Assembly (NCBI RefSeq): GCF_030512175.1
Contig: NZ_JAULBL010000001.1
Span: 744,001 to 808,000, forward strand
Reading direction: 5' to 3'
Length of the DNA stretch: 64,000 bases
Source of the DNA: Paeniglutamicibacter sulfureus
Lineage (GTDB): Bacteria; Actinomycetota; Actinomycetes; Actinomycetales; Micrococcaceae
The notes under the pieces are model-generated. The model did no database searches and had not been told where the DNA came from. It saw only the letters and a program-made list of their open reading frames with translations. Made by a program: the position numbers and the translations under genes. This document shows, in pieces, positions 17,608 through 25,918 of the stretch (position 1 is its first letter; the number at the start of each line of letters is the position of its first letter).

Positions 17608-18147
17608 ATGGACGAGCAACCCACCCCCGACACCAAGGACTGGACCGTCGTGCTGAGCGAAGTGTGCGACGAATGCGGGATCGATGTGCGGGCACTGCAC
17701 CCCGGGCAGGTCGCGGCGCTGTTGCGCGACTCCGTCCCGCGTTTCACAGCCGCCCTGGCTGCACCGGATGCGACGGTGCGCAAGGACCCGGGCGTGTGGA
17801 GCACGCACGAGTATTGCGCGCACGTGGGCGAGATGCTCCAGGTGATGAACGGCCGGTTGGCCATGATGCTGGAAACCGACTCCCCGACGTTTCCGGACTG
17901 GGACCAGGACGCGGCGGCGGTGCGCGGTGCCTACGCGCAGATCCCAGCGGCCGAGGTGGCCCGGGGATTGGAGGAGGCCGCGTCCCTCTTTGCCGCCGCG
18001 CTGGATTCGCTGTCCGACGCGCAGCTGACGCGAATGGGGACCCGGTCCAATGGGGCGGTGTTCACCACTGCCACGTTGGCCCAATATGCCTGGCACGACA
18101 CGGCCCACCACCTGCACCACGACCTGGGCGTCGCGCGGCCGCTCTAG
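17608..18147 (+). CDS. DinB/maleylpyruvate-isomerase-like metal-binding protein
   Basis: Four-helix DinB-superfamily protein, 179 residues. ATG 17608 has a strong GAGGAG seven bases upstream; an ATG at 17593 would overlap the previous stop but lacks such a site. Metal-ligand histidines are visible in WSTHEYCAHVGEM and WHDTAHHLHHDL. Members are thiol-dependent S-transferases or remain uncharacterised; actinobacterial ones often use mycothiol. Its stop overlaps that of the convergent DUF6350 gene by four bases. Confidence 0.88.
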   Translation: MDEQPTPDTKDWTVVLSEVCDECGIDVRALHPGQVAALLRDSVPRFTAALAAPDATVRKDPGVWSTHEYCAHVGEMLQVMNGRLAMMLETDSPTFPDWDQDAAAVRGAYAQIPAAEVARGLEEAASLFAAALDSLSDAQLTRMGTRSNGAVFTTATLAQYAWHDTAHHLHHDLGVARPL

Positions 18148-19472
18148 CCGTCGAGCACCGGATCGTGCTCGAGCAGCGGGGACACCAGGTACCCGACGGC
18201 GGTGCCCAGGGCCACCTGGGCGGCCAGCAGCACGGCCGTGAGCAGGATGTCCGGCCCCATCTCGGTGAAGCGCCCGATGCCCAGCGACCCGCCGGCCAGC
18301 CACGAGCCGACCAGGGACAGGGCGCCGGCAAAGGTGCCGACGAAAAGGCCCAGGGCCACGGTGGACAGGCCCAGGGATAACCAGCGGGAACGGATCCGCA
18401 ACGACACCCAGTCGTCTAGGTGGTTCTCGCCCACGCGCAGGAAATACCAGCCCGCCATGAACCCGGCGAACACCGGAAGCGCCATGAACGCCCAGGCGTA
18501 GTCAAGGTCCCCGGAGGGAAGTGCGGCCAGCACCGGCACCGCGGGCAGCGGGCCCACGGTGGTTTCCAGGGTGGACAGCGTGCTTCCCACGCCCAGGGTG
18601 ATCCCGCCGCCGGTGATCCACGCCAGGGTCCACAGTGCAAGGTTGGGCATGATCCCCAGCTGGCCCAGCGTCAGCACGGCCGAGCCAATGGGACCGGGCC
18701 GCAACTGTTGGTAGACGTTCGAGACATCCACCCAGTGCACTGCCAGGTTGACGGCCAGCAGCAGGGAGGCCAGGGCAAAGGCGAGCAGGTAGGCCAGGGT
18801 TCCGCCGCAGAGCACCGCCCACACGTAGGATCCCGCCCAGCGCGAATGCTGGGATGCCTTGGAGATCCAGGCCGCGGCGTCGAAGCCGATCAACCGGCCC
18901 CAGGAACCTGCCTCGCGGCGGGCGCCGATGATGACCCCGGCCCCGGCAGGGACCAGCGGAATGAGCGTGGCCGCCAGGAGCGAGACGGTGGCCTCTTCGT
19001 TGTTGACCAGGAAACCGGTGAACAGGCCGCAGAGCAGGTAGACGCCCAGCGCCCCGAGGATGCCCTGCCACAACGAGTCGGTGTAGGAAGCCCGGGCAAT
19101 GCGGCGCCCTGCCCGCCAGCACAGGCCAAACGGGATGAGCGTGAGACCCAGCGGAATGAAGTTCAGCACGCCGGACCCCTGGGTGGGGTCGGCACCGGTG
19201 CCCACCTGCAGGAGGTGCAGCGGGACGGCATGGATCAGCAACCAGATCTGCCCGCCCATCTGCAGCACCGACTCGATGTCGCGCTTGGCAAAACCGCCGC
19301 TGAACCACACGGCGAACCACGGGATGACCACCAAGAAGGCCGAAAACAGGGCGGCCTGCATGAACTCGAAGGCTCCCTGCAGGAATAGCGGCATGGGCCA
19401 GCCGGTGCTCAGCCGCTGGCGCGCCGCGTTCAATGCCGCCGCGGCGTGCGGTTGCTTTTTCTTCTCACTCAT
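18144..19472 (-). CDS. DUF6350 multipass membrane protein
   Basis: Integral membrane protein of 442 residues with about ten helices and a basic N-terminus MSEKKKQPHAAAALNAARQRL. The family is common in actinobacteria (some databases call members PerM-like) and is typically encoded just upstream of purN and purH. Features include WFSGGFAKRDIESVLQMGGQIWLLIHAVPL, FLVNNEEATV and a C-terminal FLRVGENHLDDWVSLRIRSRW. ATG 19472 is chosen; the upstream frame to 19613 is Cys/Pro-rich and not coding. Here about 6 kb of ABC operon and two other genes separate it from purN. Function not established. Confidence 0.85.
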   Translation of the reverse strand: MSEKKKQPHAAAALNAARQRLSTGWPMPLFLQGAFEFMQAALFSAFLVVIPWFAVWFSGGFAKRDIESVLQMGGQIWLLIHAVPLHLLQVGTGADPTQGSGVLNFIPLGLTLIPFGLCWRAGRRIARASYTDSLWQGILGALGVYLLCGLFTGFLVNNEEATVSLLAATLIPLVPAGAGVIIGARREAGSWGRLIGFDAAAWISKASQHSRWAGSYVWAVLCGGTLAYLLAFALASLLLAVNLAVHWVDVSNVYQQLRPGPIGSAVLTLGQLGIMPNLALWTLAWITGGGITLGVGSTLSTLETTVGPLPAVPVLAALPSGDLDYAWAFMALPVFAGFMAGWYFLRVGENHLDDWVSLRIRSRWLSLGLSTVALGLFVGTFAGALSLVGSWLAGGSLGIGRFTEMGPDILLTAVLLAAQVALGTAVGYLVSPLLEHDPVLDG

Positions 19473-19536
19473 CGCTTCCAATCGTGCCACCGATGTGCCG
19501 CCGCTGCCCTGATTGACGCGATTGGGCGGCCTTGGG

Positions 19537-20283
19537 CTACAGGGCGCGCAGACCGCTGACCAAGGCGGTGATGGCTCCAAAGAAGGCGAAACACAACACG
19601 AAGAAACGCGCATGCCTGTCCGAGACCACGCGCTGGACCTGCTCGCCGATGAGCACGCCCGCCCAGATGAACACGGCGACCCCGAACCAGGCCCACAGCG
19701 GCAGCGGGGGAAGTTGGTCGGGCGTGGTGATGAACTTCATGCCGATGGTGACCAGCCCTGTCACCACGAAGAAGGGCTGGAGGGTGGCGGCGAAGGGACG
19801 TTGCGGCCAGCGGGCCAGCACCGCGTAGGCACTCACCGCAGGTCCCCCGACCCCTGCCAGCGAGTTGGTGAGTCCGGAGAGGAACCCGGCGCTGCCCTTG
19901 GGGACCTGGCCGGAAACCGTGACATTGGCTCGCACCAGGATCAGGGAGAGCAACAGTGCCGCCAACACCACGGCACCGACCACGATCGACAGCGGGGCCG
20001 CCGGCAGCCCTCCGGCGAGCAAGGCGCCGGCCACCGAGCCGAAGACGCTGAAGGAGCACAGCCAGCGGAACATCGACCAGTCGATGTCCTTCCATACCCG
20101 CGGCATGATGAGCGCCGAGGAGAGCACCCCGCAGATGTTCACCAGGAACACCCCCTGGTGTGCGCCCAGGGCAATGACCAGGAACGGGGAAACAAGCATC
20201 GCGAAACCGAGCCCCGCCACGCGCTGCGCGATGGCACCGACGACAACCATGCCAAGCACGAGAAAAATAAGGGAAAGGTCCAT
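19537..20283 (-). CDS. TauE/SafE family membrane exporter
   Basis: Predicted anion permease or exporter of the TauE/SafE (DUF81) family, 248 residues with eight hydrophobic segments. Two halves each hold a conserved glycine-rich helix: GAIAQRVAGLGFAMLVSPFLVIALG and GSAGFLSGLTNSLAGVGGPAVSAYAVL. Family members move sulfite, sulfoacetate, taurine-derived or other organic anions, and nothing here points to one. Single gene between DUF6350 and the hpaI terminator. Confidence 0.9.
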   Translation of the reverse strand: MDLSLIFLVLGMVVVGAIAQRVAGLGFAMLVSPFLVIALGAHQGVFLVNICGVLSSALIMPRVWKDIDWSMFRWLCSFSVFGSVAGALLAGGLPAAPLSIVVGAVVLAALLLSLILVRANVTVSGQVPKGSAGFLSGLTNSLAGVGGPAVSAYAVLARWPQRPFAATLQPFFVVTGLVTIGMKFITTPDQLPPLPLWAWFGVAVFIWAGVLIGEQVQRVVSDRHARFFVLCFAFFGAITALVSGLRAL

Positions 20284-20403
20284 TCAAGCGAGCCTATCGC
20301 CTATTGGGCCGAGGTCATTCCAAGGTCGACAGGCGGCGGTGTGCCGGGCGATCCCGCACTGGCACCGCCGACTGCCGCCGGCACCGCGGCGGAGACACAA
20401 AAG

Positions 20404-20441
20404 CGCGGCTTCCGAAAGGAAGGATTCCTCCGGAAGCCGCG
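20404..20441 (-). terminator. Intrinsic terminator of hpaH-hpaI
   Basis: CGCGGCTTCCG (20404-20414) pairs perfectly with CGGAAGCCGCG (20431-20441). On the minus strand the stem is followed by CTTTTGTG. It lies 22 bases beyond the hpaI stop and insulates the TauE gene. Confidence 0.8.
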
Positions 20442-20462
20442 TGCTGCCCGTGGGCTCGGAAC

Positions 20463-21278
20463 TCAGTAGCTGGCGGGAGCCCCGGCCTGGCGTTCGGCGC
20501 CGGAGACGAACTTGGCTGCCAGCGCCTCGCTGCCGCGGGCCAACAGTGCCACGTCGGCACCGACGCCCACGTAGTGCGCGCCGAGCTCGATGTAGCGCTT
20601 GGCGGGCGCTTCGGCGAAAGCATTGACACCGACGTACTTGCCTGCCGCTTTGCCTGCGGCGATGGCCGTCTCCACGGCGGCGACGACGTCCGGGTGGTCC
20701 TGCTGCCCGATCACGCCCATCGAGGCGGCCAGGTCGGAGGGGCCGATGAAGATGCCGTCCACGCCGTCGGTGGCCACGATCTCCTCGACGTTGGCCACCG
20801 CCTCGGCCGATTCGATCTGCACCATCAGCGTCAGGGACTCGCTCGCGCGCGTCAGGTAGTCGGGGATGCGATTCCAGCGGGCCGAACGCGCCAACGCCGA
20901 ACCTACCCCGCGCACGCCCATGGGCGGGTAGTGGCAGGCGGCCACTGCTGCGCGGGCGTCGTCGGCGTTGTTGACCATGGGGATGATCAGCGACTGCACG
21001 CCCAGGTCCAGGTACTGCTTGATGAGAACGGTGTCGTTGACCGGCGGGCGAACCACCGGCACGACAGGGTATCCACGCACCGCCTGCAGCTGTCCCAAGA
21101 TGGACTCAAGACCGTTGGGCGAGTGCTCGGCGTCGATGAAGATCCAGTCGAAGCCGGCACCGGCGCAGATCTCCGCCACCAGCGGGGAGCCGGAGCATAC
21201 CCAAATGCCCGCCAGCGCGTGGTCGGCCTGGCGCAGTGCGTCCTTGAGGGACTGGTCGGGTTCTACAAGAAATGGCAT
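20463..21278 (-). CDS. hpaI: HpcH/HpaI aldolase, 4-hydroxy-2-oxoheptane-1,7-dioate type
   Basis: Class II metal-dependent pyruvate aldolase, 271 residues, catalysing the last carbon-carbon cleavage of homoprotocatechuate meta-cleavage (to pyruvate and succinic semialdehyde). GIWVCSGSPLVAEICAGAGFDWIFIDAEHSPNG holds the catalytic His-containing motif; PVVRPPVND, VQIESAEAVANVEEI (Glu, metal) and GIFIGPSDLAASMG (Asp, metal) complete the active site. ATG 21278 lies 16 bases inside the end of hpaH, so the two genes are coupled. HpaI-type enzymes are promiscuous, so another 4-hydroxy-2-oxo acid is possible. Confidence 0.9.
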   Translation of the reverse strand: MPFLVEPDQSLKDALRQADHALAGIWVCSGSPLVAEICAGAGFDWIFIDAEHSPNGLESILGQLQAVRGYPVVPVVRPPVNDTVLIKQYLDLGVQSLIIPMVNNADDARAAVAACHYPPMGVRGVGSALARSARWNRIPDYLTRASESLTLMVQIESAEAVANVEEIVATDGVDGIFIGPSDLAASMGVIGQQDHPDVVAAVETAIAAGKAAGKYVGVNAFAEAPAKRYIELGAHYVGVGADVALLARGSEALAAKFVSGAERQAGAPASY

Positions 21279-22048
21279 GTCACGGTTCCCATTCGTCCGT
21301 AGTCGGCAAAGACGGTGTCGCCCTTGTCCACCCACATGGGGCGGGTGAAGGAACCGGCCAGGATGATCTCCCCCGCGTTGAGCTTGTCGCCGTGGGCGGC
21401 GATCTTGTTCGCCAACCAATAGACGCCGGCGGCCGGATGGTTCAACACGCCGGCGGCGACGCCGGTCTCCTCGACGACCTGGTTCTTGAACAGGATGCCC
21501 GAGACCCAGCGCAGGTCGATGTCCGAGGGCTTCATCGGGTTCCCGCCGATGACCATGGTGCCCATGGCCGCGTTGTCGGAGATGGTGTCGACAATGGTGC
21601 GGCCCTCCATCTCAATGCGCGAATCCAGGATTTCCAGCGCGGGAATGACGTATTCGGTCGCGTTGAGCACATCGAAAATGTTGGCGTTGGGTCCCTCGAC
21701 GTCCTTGTTGAGCTTGAACGCCAGTTCCATTTCGACGCGCGGGTGGGTGTACTTGTCCCACTCGATGGTGCAGCCCGAGTCAAGCACCATGTCATCGAAG
21801 ATGATGCCGTAGTCCGGCTCGGTGATGCCCGTGGCCATTTGCATGGCGCGGGAGGTCAGTCCGATCTTGCGGCCCGCAAGGATGCGGCCGTTGGCCTCGG
21901 AGCGCTGGCGCCAGAGGTTCTGGACCCGGTAGGAGTCCTCCACCGTCATTTCGGGGAAGCGGGCGGTCAGGCGCTTGACCGGCACGCGGCCGTGGCCCGC
22001 CTGCACGAGTTCATCGGCTATCCGGGTGATGGTCTCATCGTTGAGCAT
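21263..22048 (-). CDS. hpaH: 2-oxo-hept-4-ene-1,7-dioate hydratase HpaH
   Basis: Hydrates the dienol/oxo-acid product of homoprotocatechuate ring fission before aldol cleavage. 261 residues, the family length. HpaH/MhpD/fumarylacetoacetase fold; AGRKIGLTSRAMQMATGITEPDYGIIFDDMV and HPRVEMELAFKLNKD carry the metal-binding Glu pair, and WLANKIAAHGDKLNAGEIILAGSFTRPMWVDKGDTVFADYG is the C-terminal signature. ATG 22048 fits homologues; the longer frame to 22204 runs through the operator region. Upstream lie the palindromic elements at 22089-22117. The other hpa genes (dioxygenase, dehydrogenase, decarboxylase/isomerase) are not in the window. Confidence 0.93.
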   Translation of the reverse strand: MLNDETITRIADELVQAGHGRVPVKRLTARFPEMTVEDSYRVQNLWRQRSEANGRILAGRKIGLTSRAMQMATGITEPDYGIIFDDMVLDSGCTIEWDKYTHPRVEMELAFKLNKDVEGPNANIFDVLNATEYVIPALEILDSRIEMEGRTIVDTISDNAAMGTMVIGGNPMKPSDIDLRWVSGILFKNQVVEETGVAAGVLNHPAAGVYWLANKIAAHGDKLNAGEIILAGSFTRPMWVDKGDTVFADYGRMGTVTCHFL

Positions 22049-22088
22049 GCTGGCCTGGGCCCCTTCTGAAGTTCTGGATGCACGTCCC

Positions 22089-22117
22089 GTGGTCACCCGA
22101 CCACATCTTGTGGTCAC
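22089..22117 (-). promoter_or_regulatory. Palindromic operator upstream of hpaH
   Basis: GACCACA (22099-22105) and TGTGGTC (22109-22115) form a perfect 17-bp palindrome with a 3-base centre. A third half-site GTGGTC (22089-22094) faces GACCAC, so half-sites alternate in three registers; GTGGTCAC itself recurs 21 bases apart. It sits 41-69 bases before the hpaH ATG, where a repressor or activator of this operon would bind. No regulator gene lies nearby. Confidence 0.6.
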
Positions 22118-22252
22118 AGGCTCACACCTTGAACATGGTAGCCAATACGTCACCGGGGTCACATTCAGGCGTCCTTTGTGTCCGTGCCGCCCTGAAGTGC
22201 CCAAGGCATTCCTGCGCCTGGCGAGCCGAGGCCGAACCGCCCATGCCGTGCG

Positions 22253-22753
22253 CTACTCGATGCCGGGGGCCGGCGGGAGCGGGATCGACGACGTTGGCTT
22301 GATGATCCGTGGCAGGACCACCAACAGGAAAACCACCGCAAGCATGACGAGTCCGCCAATGAGGGCACCCAATGCCCAGCCATACAGGACCTGGACCACG
22401 AACCACACGCACCCGGCCACCAGGACCCCCACGCCGATGACCACCAACTTCGAAATGACGTGGCCCATGTGCACGGTGGTGATCTTGACGCGTTGGCCAA
22501 AGAGGTGCCGGTGCACGGCAACCGGCGTAACCAGCAGGACGATCAGCAGCGCGGAGAACACCAGCAGGACCAAATAGAATCTCCTGTCCGCCTGCTCCAG
22601 CGACGTGAACCCCGCTTGGAAGGGCAAGACCACCAGGAATGCGGCAAGGATTTGCGCACCGGTCTGCATGACGCGCAGCTCCTGCATGAGCTCGTTCCAG
22701 TTCCGGTCCAGCCGCTCCTCGACACTCTCATTGCGCTCATTGCGCCCGTCCAT
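22253..22753 (-). CDS. DUF6328 family membrane protein
   Basis: 166 residues from ATG 22753, which has GGAAGGGAG upstream. A charged N-terminus (MDGRNERNESVEERLDRNWNELMQELRVMQTG) leads into four helices: AAFLVVLPFQAGF, YLVLLVFSALLIVLLVTPVAVHRHLFG, and two more before the C-terminal PRIIKPTSSIPLPPAP. This is the DUF6328 pattern. Function unknown. Divergent from the MalY gene with a 176-base shared upstream region. Confidence 0.85.
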   Translation of the reverse strand: MDGRNERNESVEERLDRNWNELMQELRVMQTGAQILAAFLVVLPFQAGFTSLEQADRRFYLVLLVFSALLIVLLVTPVAVHRHLFGQRVKITTVHMGHVISKLVVIGVGVLVAGCVWFVVQVLYGWALGALIGGLVMLAVVFLLVVLPRIIKPTSSIPLPPAPGIE

Positions 22754-22929
22754 TGCGCTCCCTTCCGGCAACCACCCACAGACCGAGGCTTGGGGGAACC
22801 CAAGGAATTCGGGTCGGATCCTGCTGACATCCTGCTTCACTAGCCAACCTACCGAAGAACAAGCGACTTGGGCAGAAGAAATAAAAAACGGCAGGGTCTT
22901 TCGTTCCCGAAGGAGTCTAAGCTGGCTAA

Positions 22930-24135
22930 ATGAGTGCCCACCCCTTCGACCTTTTGACCGTCGACCAATTGCGTCGGACCGGATCGCTGAAGTGGTCCGA
23001 ATACCGCGGATCGCTTGGTGCATGGGTGGCCGAAATGGATTTCGGGACGGCCCCGGGCGTCATCGCGGCGGCACAGGAAACGTTGGTCAACGGCCTGATC
23101 GGCTACGCACCGACCCAATTGGTCCACGACATGCAGCAGGCCACGGCCGGATGGCTGGAGAACAGGTTCGAGTGGAAGATCGACCCCGACCAGGTGCGGC
23201 CCATGAGCTCCGTGATGACGGCGCTTGACGCCGCCATCATGCATTTTTCCCCGAGGCACCGTCCAGACGCTCCCCTGGTCCTTTTGACCCCCGCGTACAT
23301 GCCCTTCATCTCCACCGCGGAGCGTTTTGGGCGGGATTCCATCGAAGTGGCCATGGTTCCCACGCAAAGCGGATGGGAGATCGACTGGAACGCCCTGAAG
23401 CAGGCATTGGCAGGCGGCGCCCTGCTGGTCCTGGTGAATCCGCACAACCCGATCGGCAAGGTCTATTCGCGCGAGGAGCTGCTCGCGATCTCCGAGCTGG
23501 TCGAAGCCTCCGGATCGAGGGTCTTCGTGGACGAGGTCCATTCGCCACTTGTTTTTGACGGCGCCTCCCACGTTCCCTATGCCACCGTTTCGCCCGCGGC
23601 CGCGGCGCACTCCGTCACGTCGGTTGCAGCCACGAAGGCCTTCAACCTCCCGGGGCTCAAGTGTGCCCAGCTGGTCCTGACCAACGACGCCGACCGAATC
23701 GCCTGGGAGCGGGTGGGCGGGGTAGCCGAACACGGCGCAGCCAATGTGGGGCTGGCGGCGACAACGGCTGCCTACCGCACCGGCACGGGCTGGCTCGACG
23801 GGGTCATCGGATACCTTGATGAGTCGCGAATGCTGCTCTTGGACATCATCCAGGAACACCTGCCCCAGGTCCGCTACCTTCCCCCGCAGGGGACCTACCT
23901 CGCGTGGCTGGATGTTTCCCGGCTCGCCCTGGACCCGGGGCCCGCCCAGTTCTTCCTCAAGGAAGCCCAGGTCGCTTTGATCAACGGCACTGCCTGCGGC
24001 AGCGGCGGCAAGGGCTTCGTACGGCTGAACTTTGCCACCCCGCGGCCGGTGCTGGGCGGAATGATCCACCGCATGGGGGCCGCGGTCGACGGCTGCGACA
24101 ACAAGGACGTCACCGACCCGGAGTTTGCCCAGTGA
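22930..24135 (+). CDS. MalY/PatB-type pyridoxal-phosphate C-S lyase (aminotransferase fold)
   Basis: Fold-type I PLP enzyme, 401 residues, most like cystathionine beta-lyases of the MalY/PatB group, which cleave carbon-sulfur bonds giving pyruvate, ammonia and a thiol. LKWSEYRGSLGAWVAEMDFGTAPGV is the MalY N-terminal signature; NPHNPIGKVYSREEL and VDEVHSPLVF hold the cofactor-binding Asn and Asp, and VAATKAFNLPGLKCA carries the Schiff-base lysine (Lys236). A C-terminal SGGKGFVRLNFATPRPVL arginine binds the carboxylate. AAGGAG stands 15 bases upstream of the ATG, rather far. Possibly homocysteine biosynthesis or thiol salvage. Confidence 0.9.
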   Translation: MSAHPFDLLTVDQLRRTGSLKWSEYRGSLGAWVAEMDFGTAPGVIAAAQETLVNGLIGYAPTQLVHDMQQATAGWLENRFEWKIDPDQVRPMSSVMTALDAAIMHFSPRHRPDAPLVLLTPAYMPFISTAERFGRDSIEVAMVPTQSGWEIDWNALKQALAGGALLVLVNPHNPIGKVYSREELLAISELVEASGSRVFVDEVHSPLVFDGASHVPYATVSPAAAAHSVTSVAATKAFNLPGLKCAQLVLTNDADRIAWERVGGVAEHGAANVGLAATTAAYRTGTGWLDGVIGYLDESRMLLLDIIQEHLPQVRYLPPQGTYLAWLDVSRLALDPGPAQFFLKEAQVALINGTACGSGGKGFVRLNFATPRPVLGGMIHRMGAAVDGCDNKDVTDPEFAQ

Positions 24136-24151
24136 CCTCGGGCGGCTCCAA

Positions 24152-24832
24152 CTAGCCCTTCTGGATGTTGGCCAGCAGCTGCTCGAACGGCAGCGAGGTC
24201 ATGTTGTCCCGCGGATTTGCGGTTTCGCTCACGCGTGGTGCGATGGAACGGGTGTCGCCCAGGTCCTGGGTCCGCGCTGCGGTCCCGTTGGGTCCGGCAA
24301 TGGCCTGGGCCAGCTCGGTCCCGGCGCGGCGCTCGCGTTCGGCCAGCGCACCGTGGCCCTGGTCCGCTCCCCAGTCCTCGGGTGAGGCAAAGATGGCCGT
24401 GGGCATGATCCGCGCCCGCAGGTAGGCGAAGATCGGACGCATTGCGTAGTCGACCACCAGGTTGTGCCGTGCACTTCCACCCGTGGCGGCCAGGATCATG
24501 GGCTTGTCATCGAGCGAGGTGGGATCCAGTACATCGATGAACGACTTGAAGAGCCCGGAGACCGATGCGGTGAAGACCGGAGAGACAGCGATCAGTCCGG
24601 CGGCGTTTCGTACCGCTTCGATGGCCTCGGCCAGGCGCGGCGGTGCGTAGCCGGTGAGCAGGTTGTTGGTGATGTCAGCGGCGTAGTCGCGCAGCTCAAG
24701 CACCGTCAGGTCGGCCTGGATGCCCATCGCCGCAAGTTCCTTGACGGCGGATTCGCCGAGCTGGCGTCCCAGCAGGCCGGAGGTTGACGGTGTGCCCAGT
24801 CCGCCGGAGATGACTACGATGTTTTGGCTCAT
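24152..24832 (-). CDS. NAD(P)H-dependent FMN reductase, CE1759 family
   Basis: Flavodoxin-fold reductase, 226 residues from ATG 24832, preceded by GAGGGAG. NIVVISGGLGTPSTSGLLG binds the FMN phosphate; GLIAVSPVFTASVSGLFKSFIDVLDPTSLDDKPMILAATGGSARH is the SsuE/MsuE-type active region; the C-terminal part has the CE1759-specific LPFEQLLANIQKG. Such enzymes supply reduced flavin to monooxygenases or reduce quinones. It converges on the MalY gene with a 16-base gap and is preceded by a palindrome at 24859-24876 that may be a MarR- or HxlR-type operator. A frame extension to 25075 is not supported. Confidence 0.88.
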   Translation of the reverse strand: MSQNIVVISGGLGTPSTSGLLGRQLGESAVKELAAMGIQADLTVLELRDYAADITNNLLTGYAPPRLAEAIEAVRNAAGLIAVSPVFTASVSGLFKSFIDVLDPTSLDDKPMILAATGGSARHNLVVDYAMRPIFAYLRARIMPTAIFASPEDWGADQGHGALAERERRAGTELAQAIAGPNGTAARTQDLGDTRSIAPRVSETANPRDNMTSLPFEQLLANIQKG

Positions 24833-24858
24833 GATGTGTGTGGCTCCCTCTCGTGAAA

Positions 24859-24876
24859 TACATGTCTTTGCATGTA
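24859..24876 (-). promoter_or_regulatory. Palindromic operator candidate before FMN reductase gene
   Basis: TACATG (24859-24864) and CATGTA (24871-24876) are perfect inverse copies around a 6-base spacer, 27 bases before the reductase ATG, in an AT-rich patch. The size and symmetry fit MarR/DUF24-type redox or quinone-sensing repressors; no such gene is adjacent. Confidence 0.5.
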
Positions 24877-24896
24877 AAACCACGAGGGTCGTGAAT

Positions 24897-25115
24897 TCAT
24901 TCCCGGCCGGCCTCTTCTTTTTTGGGAACGTTTTCGTCGGTCGCCGCCGTCGGCATGCAGATACCGCCAAGGCAACGTCCGCGGATGGCCCCAACCAGGC
25001 AGTAGGCGGCAATTGCGCCTGCGCCGAATGCAGCGATCGGTGCGTCGGACCGGAGCGAAATACCCATGACTGCAAGCACCACGGCGACGGTCATCCAGAT
25101 CACGCGATACAGCAT
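24897..25115 (-). CDS. Small two-helix membrane protein (DUF2892/YgaP-like)
   Basis: 72 residues from ATG 25115, which has GGGAGG four bases upstream; an ATG at 25133 is less well placed. Two helices (about 2-20 and 24-42, MLYRVIWMTVAVVLAVMGISL and PIAAFGAGAIAAYCLVGAIRG) are followed by RCLGGICMPTAATDENVPKKEEAG, with two cysteines. The layout resembles DUF2892 proteins, which in other bacteria accompany rhodanese domains. Function unknown. Confidence 0.75.
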   Translation of the reverse strand: MLYRVIWMTVAVVLAVMGISLRSDAPIAAFGAGAIAAYCLVGAIRGRCLGGICMPTAATDENVPKKEEAGRE

Positions 25116-25339
25116 GAAGCCTCCCTGGTTCATCTCGGTGGCAACGGCCGAAATGCCGGGTTCACCATGACTTCAACGGTACCGCGGGAATAGGCGCCAT
25201 GCAGAAGACGAAGGAAACACCTTTGGCCGGAACGCACTGCCGAACCAACGAATATCGCCTTGCCGGCCGGACACACGAAGGCCACCGTCTGCCCTGGGGG
25301 CGGCGAGACGATGGCCCTCGTGATTTCACCCGTTTTGCG

Positions 25340-25627
25340 TTAGGCAGCCGGGTGTTTGTGCTCGGTATCGCCTAGTCCGAAGGCTTCGGGGCCGCGAACC
25401 ATGCGGAAGGCTCCAAGAAGCGCGACCAAGACACCGATGATGAAACCAATCCACAGCGGACTGATCACGGTACCCAGCGTGATGCCGCCGGCGACGATGA
25501 ATACCAAGAAGAGCAGGGCCGCGAGTCCGCCGCCGATCAACAATCCGTTGGCGTGGTGCGTCCCGGGAACCCTCAGCCTTGACTGGGGTTCCTCGCGTGG
25601 TGCCGGAATGTGTGCATCCTGTGTCAT
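25340..25627 (-). CDS. Small two-helix membrane protein, unknown
   Basis: 95 residues. Polar N-terminus of about 27 residues (MTQDAHIPAPREEPQSRLRV), two hydrophobic helices (GLLIGGGLAALLFLVFIVAGG and ISPLWIGFIIGVLVALLGAFRMV) and a polar tail ending EHKHPAA. AGGAG lies nine bases before the ATG. I do not recognise a family. Confidence 0.75.
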   Translation of the reverse strand: MTQDAHIPAPREEPQSRLRVPGTHHANGLLIGGGLAALLFLVFIVAGGITLGTVISPLWIGFIIGVLVALLGAFRMVRGPEAFGLGDTEHKHPAA

Positions 25628-25744
25628 GACATTTCACTCCTGTCATCTTCTCTGGAACAGGCCACCATGTTGTTGTGAAGTGTGCACCGTCCAAGCCGTT
25701 TGCCGGCTTGTCGAGGCACATGTTCTTGGCTTGGTCGCCCGTGG

Positions 25745-25918
25745 CTAGCCTGCGTCGTAGCGTTCCCTGTCCTCTAGCGACATCGGCCTCTGCGCGTCGT
25801 TGCCCGAGCCATCGGGCAGTTCGTCCGCGGATCGTTTCGCGGCGCCCTTGGTCGTGGATGATCCGGTGACTTTTCCGTCGGATTCTTGCGCCGGCGTGGC
25901 GTTGGTTTCCTCGTTCAT
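25745..25918 (-). CDS. Small hydrophilic protein, 57 residues, unknown
   Basis: ATG 25918 is preceded by GAGGAG at good spacing. The peptide MNEETNATPAQESDGKVTG continues as a polar, low-hydrophobicity chain and ends with LEDRERYDAG. It is probably disordered. Codon use is like the neighbours. No family recognised; a frame extension to 25990 lacks support. Confidence 0.6.
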   Translation of the reverse strand: MNEETNATPAQESDGKVTGSSTTKGAAKRSADELPDGSGNDAQRPMSLEDRERYDAG

